Shown here one piece after another: positions 1-3,983 of a stretch of DNA of 5,897 nt. Position numbers and translations under genes: made by a program. Each line of letters begins with the position of its first letter. The stretch's first letter is position 1. Under the pieces are notes generated by a model. That model was not told the origin of the DNA. It ran no database searches and worked only from the letters and a program-made list of their open reading frames with translations. This DNA is from an uncultured Verrucomicrobiota bacterium (GTDB lineage: Bacteria; Verrucomicrobiota; Verrucomicrobiia; Limisphaerales; JADLHS01): the NCBI GenBank assembly GCA_937894935.1, contig CALAYC010000087.1:1-5897 (forward strand), given 5' to 3'.

Positions 1-2
1 TG

Positions 3-761
3 GACGGCGGTGTGCGGCATGTATTGATTGATGCGAATGGTTTCTGGGAGCACGGCCGCATGATTTATTCGCGCTGGTTTATCCGGGACATCTCGCGTCG
101 CGTCGAATTGGAACGGGAAATTTTAAGCGTCGCGGAACAGGAACGGCAACGGCTAGGACAGGATTTGCACGATGATTTGTGTCAGCAACTGACGGGGATC
201 GAATTTTTGAGTCAGACATTGGCCGGGCAATTGGCTTCGACGTCGGGGCGGGAAGTGAGTCGCGCGCGTGAAATTGCGCGCATGATCCGACAGGCGATTA
301 CACACACGCGCGAATTGGCGCATGGATTGTCGCCGACGGAATTGGAAGCGGACGGTTTGACCGGCGCTTTGAAACAGTTGACCGAACGGACCAAGACCAT
401 GTTCCGCATCGCCTGTCGGTTCCGTTGTCTGAAACCGGTGGAATTCAAAGATCCCGGGTTGGGAATTCATCTTTATCGAATTGCGCAAGAAGCGGTGACT
501 AATGCGGTTAAGCATGGCAAAGCCACGCGCGTGGAAATCAGTCTGACGCCGCGTCAGCAGATGGTGGTTCTGGCCGTGCGGGACAATGGCAGCGGTCTGT
601 CACGAAAGAGTTTCGATAATGCTCGCGGAATGGGATTGCGCGTGATGCAATACCGTGCGGGCGTAATCAGTGGCACGTTGGAGTTTCAACGGAATTCGAC
701 CGGCGGCACCACGGTAATCTGCTCAGTCAGCAATGCTTTGATGAACCAAAAATCAGCCTAA
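3..761 (+). CDS. PAS-linked sensor histidine kinase, HPK7 (NarX/DegS-like) family, 5'-partial
   Basis: This is the C-terminal part of a cytoplasmic signalling kinase that autophosphorylates on His and passes the phosphate to a NarL-type regulator. The frame is open from base 3 to TAA at 759-761, so the true start lies upstream; the GTG at base 12 falls inside a domain and is probably not a start. Numbering from that GTG, residues 1-37 look like the end of a PAS domain (FIRDISRRVELEREIL). Next comes HisKA_3 with the ERQRLGQDLHDDL motif, where His53 is the likely phosphoacceptor. The ATPase domain follows: N box near 155-168 (YRIAQEAVTNAVKH, Asn164), G1 box DNGSG (191-195), and G2-like GMGL (206-209). 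No membrane segment is visible in this part; the input domain and signal are unknown. The regulator gene 6 bp downstream is its likely partner. Confidence 0.93.
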   Translation, partial: DGGVRHVLIDANGFWEHGRMIYSRWFIRDISRRVELEREILSVAEQERQRLGQDLHDDLCQQLTGIEFLSQTLAGQLASTSGREVSRAREIARMIRQAITHTRELAHGLSPTELEADGLTGALKQLTERTKTMFRIACRFRCLKPVEFKDPGLGIHLYRIAQEAVTNAVKHGKATRVEISLTPRQQMVVLAVRDNGSGLSRKSFDNARGMGLRVMQYRAGVISGTLEFQRNSTGGTTVICSVSNALMNQKSA

Positions 762-767
762 AAACCA

Positions 768-1457
768 ATGAAAACTACCAAAGGACAAGCGACAACCGCA
801 GTGAGTCGGCGGCAGGTGTTCATCGTCGATGATCACCCGATTACCCGCCGGGGATTGACTCAACTGATCAACAATGAGCCTGACCTGCGAGTATGCGGCG
901 AGTCGGATAACGCGATTCAAGGATTGGACACGATCAAAGCGGCCAAACCGGACATTGTGCTGGTGGACATCACGCTGCCGCGTCGTAGTGGTTTGATGTT
1001 GGTGAAAGATATTCGACTCTGGGCGCCGAATACGTACGTGTTGGCGTTGTCCATGCATGATGAAAGTTTATACGCCGAACGGGTCCTGCGCGCCGGTGGC
1101 CACGGTTACATCATGAAAAGCGAGGGCGGCGATAAACTGTTGCAGGCAATCCGTCGCGTGCTTGATGGCGCGACCTATGTGAGCGAAGGCGTGTCGCGAA
1201 AAATCGTGGATGCTTTTGCCGGGCGGCGAAAAGATTCCGACAGCAGCACGGTGGGGCAATTGACCGAACGCGAATTTGAAGTTTTCCAATTGCTGGGCCA
1301 GGGGTTGCCCACTGCTGAAATCGGCAAGCGATTGCACCTGAGTCCCAAGACCGTGGACTCGCACCGCTTGCATATCAAAGAGAAGCTGCAATTGCACAGC
1401 CTGCCGGAATTGATGCGCTACGCCGTGCGCTGGGCAGCGACGGAAGAAATGATTTAA
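768..1457 (+). CDS. Two-component response regulator, NarL/FixJ family
   Basis: A 229-residue DNA-binding regulator of the length usual for NarL/FixJ/DegU proteins. The receiver domain spans about residues 15-135: acidic pocket Asp21-Asp22, phosphoacceptor Asp67 in LVDITLP, the Ser/Thr switch at Ser95 (ALSMHD) and conserved Lys117 (YIMKSE). After a short linker, the LuxR-type helix-turn-helix covers about 163-218, beginning LTEREFEVFQLLGQG and containing the recognition segment LSPKTVDSHRLHIKEKL. All key receiver residues are present, so phosphorylation-dependent dimerisation and DNA binding are expected. The ATG is 6 bp after the kinase stop codon, so the two are almost certainly cotranscribed and form a cognate pair. 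There is no recognisable Shine-Dalgarno sequence before the ATG. Target genes cannot be told from this window. Confidence 0.95.
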   Translation: MKTTKGQATTAVSRRQVFIVDDHPITRRGLTQLINNEPDLRVCGESDNAIQGLDTIKAAKPDIVLVDITLPRRSGLMLVKDIRLWAPNTYVLALSMHDESLYAERVLRAGGHGYIMKSEGGDKLLQAIRRVLDGATYVSEGVSRKIVDAFAGRRKDSDSSTVGQLTEREFEVFQLLGQGLPTAEIGKRLHLSPKTVDSHRLHIKEKLQLHSLPELMRYAVRWAATEEMI

Positions 1458-1481
1458 TGGCGCGCTCTGAAGTGCGGTCGG

Positions 1482-1507
1482 CGCCGGCAGCGCAAGCACC
1501 GGCGCTG
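1482..1507. repeat. Overlapping GC-rich inverted repeats downstream of the response regulator
   Basis: Two mutually exclusive stems can form. CGCCGG (1482-1487) pairs with CCGGCG (1499-1504) across an 11-nt loop, and CAGCGC (1488-1493) pairs with GCGCTG (1502-1507) across an 8-nt loop. The octamer GGCGCTGC occurs at 1501-1508 and again at 1516-1523. The block begins 25 bp after the regulator stop codon and could help end its transcript, but no T-run follows, so an intrinsic terminator is not supported. Confidence 0.4.
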
Positions 1508-1613
1508 CGAATCGAGGCGCTGCTATCGGTGATCGGCGTCTGCTCTTGGAGGTTGCGCCTCAGGGTTTGAGGGGGCGTTGGCTTCTGTTTCTGCACCGAA
1601 TTGGAGAACCGGG

Positions 1614-1650
1614 CCGGAAAGAAATTCTGTCGCAGAATCCAGCCTTTCGG
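1614..1650. repeat. Compound inverted repeat upstream of tRNA-Ser
   Basis: An inner perfect hairpin, ATTCTG (1624-1629), TCG loop, CAGAAT (1633-1638), is enclosed by an outer stem CCGGAAAG (1614-1621) with CTTTCGG (1644-1650), which pairs if G1617 is bulged. The internal loop is unequal (2 nt and 5 nt). No T-tract follows on the plus strand. Its function is unknown: it could stabilise an mRNA 3' end, bind a protein, or be a small dispersed palindrome. Confidence 0.45.
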
Positions 1651-1651
1651 C

Positions 1652-1680
1652 TTGACCGGACTGCGGTAAATTCCAGATGC
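1652..1680 (+). promoter_or_regulatory. Possible tRNA-Ser promoter (good -35, poor -10)
   Basis: TTGACC at 1652-1657 matches five of six bases of the sigma70 -35 consensus. With a 17-bp spacer the -10 would be at 1675-1680 (AGATGC), which is a poor match. TAAATT at 1667-1672 is a better -10 by sequence but lies too close to this -35. Transcription starting about 7 bp after 1680 would leave a short 5' leader before the tRNA, which would be plausible. The assignment rests mainly on the -35 and on position. Confidence 0.3.
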
Positions 1681-1693
1681 TTCGGGCAGCGGT

Positions 1694-1786
1694 GGAGAGA
1701 TGGCCGAGTGGCTGAAGGCGCTGGTTTGCTAAACCGGTTTACGGTCAAAAGCCGTAACGAGGGTTCGAATCCCTCTCTCTCCGCCA
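1694..1786 (+). tRNA. tRNA-Ser (anticodon GCU)
   Basis: A class II tRNA that decodes AGC and AGU serine codons. The acceptor stem GGAGAGA (1694-1700) pairs perfectly with TCTCTCC (1776-1782), followed by discriminator G1783 and encoded CCA (1784-1786). The D stem is GCC (1703-1705) with GGC (1717-1719). The anticodon stem is 1721-1725 with 1733-1737, containing one T-G wobble. Loop 1726-1732 is TTGCTAA, with anticodon GCT at 1728-1730. The long variable arm typical of serine tRNAs is ACGGT (1741-1745), loop CAAAA, GCCGT (1751-1755). The T arm is GAGGG (1759-1763), TTCGAAT, CCCTC (1771-1775). All arms fold, so the gene is intact. No integrase gene or duplicated 3' end is visible nearby. Confidence 0.98.
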
Positions 1787-1799
1787 TTTTTCTTTTTCT
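1787..1799 (+). terminator. T-rich tract directly after tRNA-Ser
   Basis: Eleven of the 13 bases after the CCA end are T (T5-C-T5-C-T). Together with the stable tRNA fold just upstream, this could release RNA polymerase or guide 3' trimming. No dedicated terminator stem lies between the tRNA and the tract, so it is only a likely termination zone. Confidence 0.35.
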
Positions 1800-1825
1800 A
1801 AATCAATTCCTCTCGGAAATCCGGA

Positions 1826-2209
1826 TTACTTTCCGTCCGCTTTACCCGGTGGTGAGCACAGTTCTATTACGTGGCCATCCGGGTCGCGCAGAAAAATCTG
1901 CCAGGCGCCGTCGGGACGACGTTTCTTCGGGCGATAATCCGCAGCCACGGAGGTTAAATGTTTCTCCCAGTCGTCGATATCGTGAGTGAGCAGAGCGAAA
2001 TGATTGCTGCGACTTCCTGAAACGGGAGCTGTGGTGCTTCCACCGATTAAATGTAATTCCTGTTGCTTGCCGAGTCGAAACCATGCGCCCGGAAAATCAA
2101 AGGCCGGTCGCGGCATGGGCTGCAGCTTTAAAACGCGCAGATAAAACTCACAACTGCGATGTAAATCGGAGACGAGCAGGGCAACGTGATTCAATTCCTG
2201 GAATTCCAT
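1826..2209 (-). CDS. VOC superfamily (glyoxalase/bleomycin-resistance/dioxygenase fold) protein
   Basis: A 127-residue cytoplasmic protein made of two beta-alpha-beta-beta-beta modules, the usual size of a single-domain VOC protein. The N-terminal module begins LNHVALLVSDLHRSCEFY, with His8 as first metal-ligand candidate. HLI (His53) ends the first module. The second module begins NHFALLTHDID (His70) and ends DPDGHVIEL, with Glu116 as the last ligand. The set His8/His53/His70/Glu116 is consistent with a metal-dependent enzyme. The substrate cannot be assigned: glyoxalase I, ring-cleavage dioxygenase, epimerase and antibiotic-binding proteins all share this fold. The ATG lies 6 bp after the DUF4202 stop codon, so it is probably the second gene of that minus-strand operon. 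No clear ribosome-binding site is visible. Its 3' end faces tRNA-Ser, 39 bp away. Confidence 0.9.
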   Translation of the reverse strand: MEFQELNHVALLVSDLHRSCEFYLRVLKLQPMPRPAFDFPGAWFRLGKQQELHLIGGSTTAPVSGSRSNHFALLTHDIDDWEKHLTSVAADYRPKKRRPDGAWQIFLRDPDGHVIELCSPPGKADGK

Positions 2210-2215
2210 GGGTGT

Positions 2216-2824
2216 TCAAGAGTTGAGGGCGCGATCGATCAGTGATTTTTCGCGTGGGCCGTAATTTAATTTCAGCGCTTCGGCTTGGGCGGCTGGTGTC
2301 ATTTTCTTCCACGACTTTTGTAATGCGTTAATCATTTTTTCGTCGTCCGACTTCGCGGCGAGCGGCGCAAATTGTCGTTCGAGAAACACCAGGCACAATG
2401 CATCTTCGAGCACGCAAACTTCCGGGTCTTTCGGATGATTCTTTTTGAGATTCAATTCCTGTACACGTTGCACCATGGCTTCGTCGTAACCGACCGCGCG
2501 CAGAATCTCGCCGGATTTTTCCGCGTGAAATTTTTTTAAATCCGCCCGCCATTTCAAATAACCCGCTTTGTCCATCGGATAAGATTGGCGCGGAATTTCC
2601 CAGCGCCGGAGATGCTGGCAGCGCGCTGCTAACCGCAAAGCTTCACTGGCGTCGGGCGCCAGTTTGAGCACCCAATCGGTGAGCCATTGCGCATAGACAA
2701 CTTCACGCGGCTGCGGTTTCCCATCGATGATTTCCACGTTTGGATCCTGCGCATTCGCTTCATCGAAGCGTTTGATCGCTGCGGCGAAACGTTCGGAATC
2801 AGAAACTGAAAACGGAATCTGCAC
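2216..2824 (-). CDS. DUF4202 family protein of unknown function
   Basis: A 202-residue soluble protein that I recognise by overall pattern as DUF4202. It has RFDEANAQDPN near residues 19-29, LAPDASEALRLAARCQHLRRWE (55-76), SYPMDKAGYLKWR (81-93), KKFHAEKSGEILR (97-109), and VLEDALCLVFLERQF (138-152). The conserved His71, His100 and Glu140-Asp141 are spaced rather like an all-helical HD-type metal site; this is my inference and not an established activity. The start is GTG at 2824-2822: an in-frame TGA lies only five codons upstream, and the next Met would remove conserved sequence. There is no Shine-Dalgarno sequence before it. It is first in a likely operon with the VOC gene and is divergent from the DHH phosphoesterase. 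No signal peptide or membrane segment is visible. Confidence 0.88.
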   Translation of the reverse strand: MQIPFSVSDSERFAAAIKRFDEANAQDPNVEIIDGKPQPREVVYAQWLTDWVLKLAPDASEALRLAARCQHLRRWEIPRQSYPMDKAGYLKWRADLKKFHAEKSGEILRAVGYDEAMVQRVQELNLKKNHPKDPEVCVLEDALCLVFLERQFAPLAAKSDDEKMINALQKSWKKMTPAAQAEALKLNYGPREKSLIDRALNS

Positions 2825-2961
2825 CGCGGCGTTATTTCAAACTGCGTCGCTGGTCGCAAGCGGGAATGTCTGCTCGCTGCGAGGGTAAATTTTTCACCAA
2901 ACGAGAGCGAATGATGAAATCGCGGCTCGCCACGCTGACGCGGTTATCCTAATTTGGGCGC
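2825..2961. promoter_or_regulatory. Divergent intergenic region between DUF4202 operon and DHH phosphoesterase
   Basis: These 137 bp must contain promoters for both directions. On the plus strand, TATCCT (2945-2950) is a fair -10 match, but it has no good -35 and would give a very short leader before the ATG at 2962. On the minus strand no convincing promoter pair stands out. A small imperfect palindrome, CTCGCTGCGAG, lies around 2873-2883 and could be an operator, but it is short. Individual sites are not assigned. Confidence 0.4.
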
Positions 2962-3891
2962 ATGATAGCGCTGCCACGCCCGGAAGTGATTATTACCCAC
3001 GAAAGCGATTTAGACGGTTTCGTGGCTGGCATTTTATTGCAGCGTCTGGCCAAGAAAGTTTTCAACGCCGACGTGCCGCTGGAGGCGTATCACTACAATT
3101 TCTGGATTAAACGCGAATTACGCGAAAAATCCGCGTGGGTCACCGATCTCACGTTCGAACCGCGCCTCGACAAACCCAATTGGCTCATCGTGGATCATCA
3201 CGTCACGGAAGCGGTGCCGCGGCAGGCGACGTTGGTGCACGATATCACCAAATCCGCCGGGTTATTGTGTTACGAACTCTGTTGCCAGTACGGACTGCAA
3301 TCGCCGGAACTCGACCGGCTCGTGCATCTGAACAACGTTTCGGATTTATTTCTCGAAGATGATCCGCAGTTCGCGGTCGCAGGGGATTACGCGAGTCTGG
3401 TGAAGATTTATAGCTTTTGGAATTTGCACGCGTTGATCGATGGACAGCTTGAGCGCTTGCTCGATCATCCGTTGTTGCAGGTCATGGAGGTAAAGCGACG
3501 AATTGAAGATCCGATTGGCGTGGAATGGAGCAAGCGCCATATCACCGAACTCAGCGCCACGGTCGGCTACGTGGATACCGTGGTCGGCAGCAGCAATCAA
3601 ATCGTGCATCAACTGCTCGAAAGTGGCGCAACTAAATATCCCGTGCTCGTCACGTTGTTCCGACGCGGTATGAATGTGATTGCAAGTTTTCGCAGTCGCA
3701 ACGGCGAGGCGATTAAGGTCGCAGAAAAATTGCAGGGCGGGGGACATGCCAACGCTGCGGGAGCGTTGTTGCCCAAATCAGTTCGAAACATTCCCGAAGC
3801 CGTGGATTATCTGAAACAACTGCTGAACCCGCGCACTGAAACGCCATTGAACAGTCTGGAAAGCTTATTTGCAGCGATTGAAAAGAAGTAG
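2962..3891 (+). CDS. DHH/DHHA1 family phosphoesterase
   Basis: A 309-residue, probably cytoplasmic, Mn-dependent phosphodiesterase of the DHH superfamily (relatives include NrnA nanoRNases, c-di-AMP phosphodiesterases and RecJ). The DHH domain covers about residues 8-130: motif I THESDLDG (His13, Asp16, Asp18), motif II Asp62 (WVTDLTF), the signature Asp78-His79-His80 in IVDHHVT, and Asp128 (NNVSDLF) as motif IV. A helical linker runs to about 200. The C-terminal DHHA1 domain ends with the substrate-binding GGGHANAAGA (259-268), preceded by ASFRSRNGE. All catalytic residues appear intact. The ATG at 2962 is the first start after an in-frame TAA at 2950-2952 and has no Shine-Dalgarno sequence. 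The substrate (short oligoribonucleotides, pAp or cyclic dinucleotides) cannot be chosen from sequence alone, so no gene symbol is given. It precedes mutS by 92 bp. Confidence 0.92.
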   Translation: MIALPRPEVIITHESDLDGFVAGILLQRLAKKVFNADVPLEAYHYNFWIKRELREKSAWVTDLTFEPRLDKPNWLIVDHHVTEAVPRQATLVHDITKSAGLLCYELCCQYGLQSPELDRLVHLNNVSDLFLEDDPQFAVAGDYASLVKIYSFWNLHALIDGQLERLLDHPLLQVMEVKRRIEDPIGVEWSKRHITELSATVGYVDTVVGSSNQIVHQLLESGATKYPVLVTLFRRGMNVIASFRSRNGEAIKVAEKLQGGGHANAAGALLPKSVRNIPEAVDYLKQLLNPRTETPLNSLESLFAAIEKK

Positions 3892-3897
3892 CTCGTT

Positions 3898-3916
3898 CCT
3901 CACGACAGTCGTGAGG
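3898..3916. terminator. Perfect inverted repeat after the DHH gene (terminator-like, no U-tract)
   Basis: CCTCACGAC (3898-3906) and GTCGTGAGG (3908-3916) are exact reverse complements around a single A, so the RNA would fold as an 8-bp stem with a 3-nt loop. It begins 6 bp after the DHH stop codon and ends 67 bp before the mutS ATG. Placement suggests an mRNA 3' end or attenuator, but the bases after it (CTTCCAGTCG) are not T-rich. CAGTCG, part of the hairpin (3906-3911), recurs at 3921-3926. The symmetry could equally be a protein-binding site or a small dispersed palindrome. Confidence 0.45.
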
Positions 3917-3983
3917 CTTCCAGTCGCGGCTGTGAGTAATTTCGTTTCGACGTTCGCCCTCTTGCTCAGTAATTTGCCGCCCC

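Larger units (their letters stand above)
1458..1693. other. GC-rich, hairpin-rich intergenic region without a credible gene
   Basis: These 236 bases separate the response regulator from tRNA-Ser. Open frames that cross it run on into the tRNA or into the flanking gene antisense, and none resembles a known protein. The first half is GC-rich with short inverted and direct repeats (1479-1523). The second half carries a compound hairpin (1614-1650) and a possible tRNA promoter -35 box (1652-1657). It presumably holds the 3' end of the two-component transcript and the tRNA promoter. The GC-rich part could also be a dispersed intergenic repeat. Confidence 0.6.

Noticed and set aside
12..14. GTG as the start of the histidine kinase
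   Set aside because: The frame is open to base 3 and the following residues look like the end of a PAS domain, so the gene most likely starts upstream of the window.
1068..1499. 143-codon minus-strand ORF
   Set aside because: It is antisense to the response regulator, whose receiver and HTH motifs are intact on the plus strand.
1560..1787. 75-codon minus-strand ORF beginning MAEREGFEPSLR
   Set aside because: This is the antisense of tRNA-Ser, a well-known source of spurious short proteins.
1694..1825. tRNA-Ser as an integration (att) site for a mobile island
   Set aside because: No integrase gene is present and no duplicate of the tRNA 3' end was found in the window.
1546..1989. 147-codon plus-strand ORF
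   Set aside because: It runs through the whole tRNA-Ser gene and into the antisense of the VOC gene. The translation has no recognisable domain.
1826..2209. VOC protein as a specific glyoxalase I or fosfomycin-resistance enzyme
   Set aside because: Only the general fold and candidate metal ligands are visible. Nothing in the sequence or neighbours picks out one activity.
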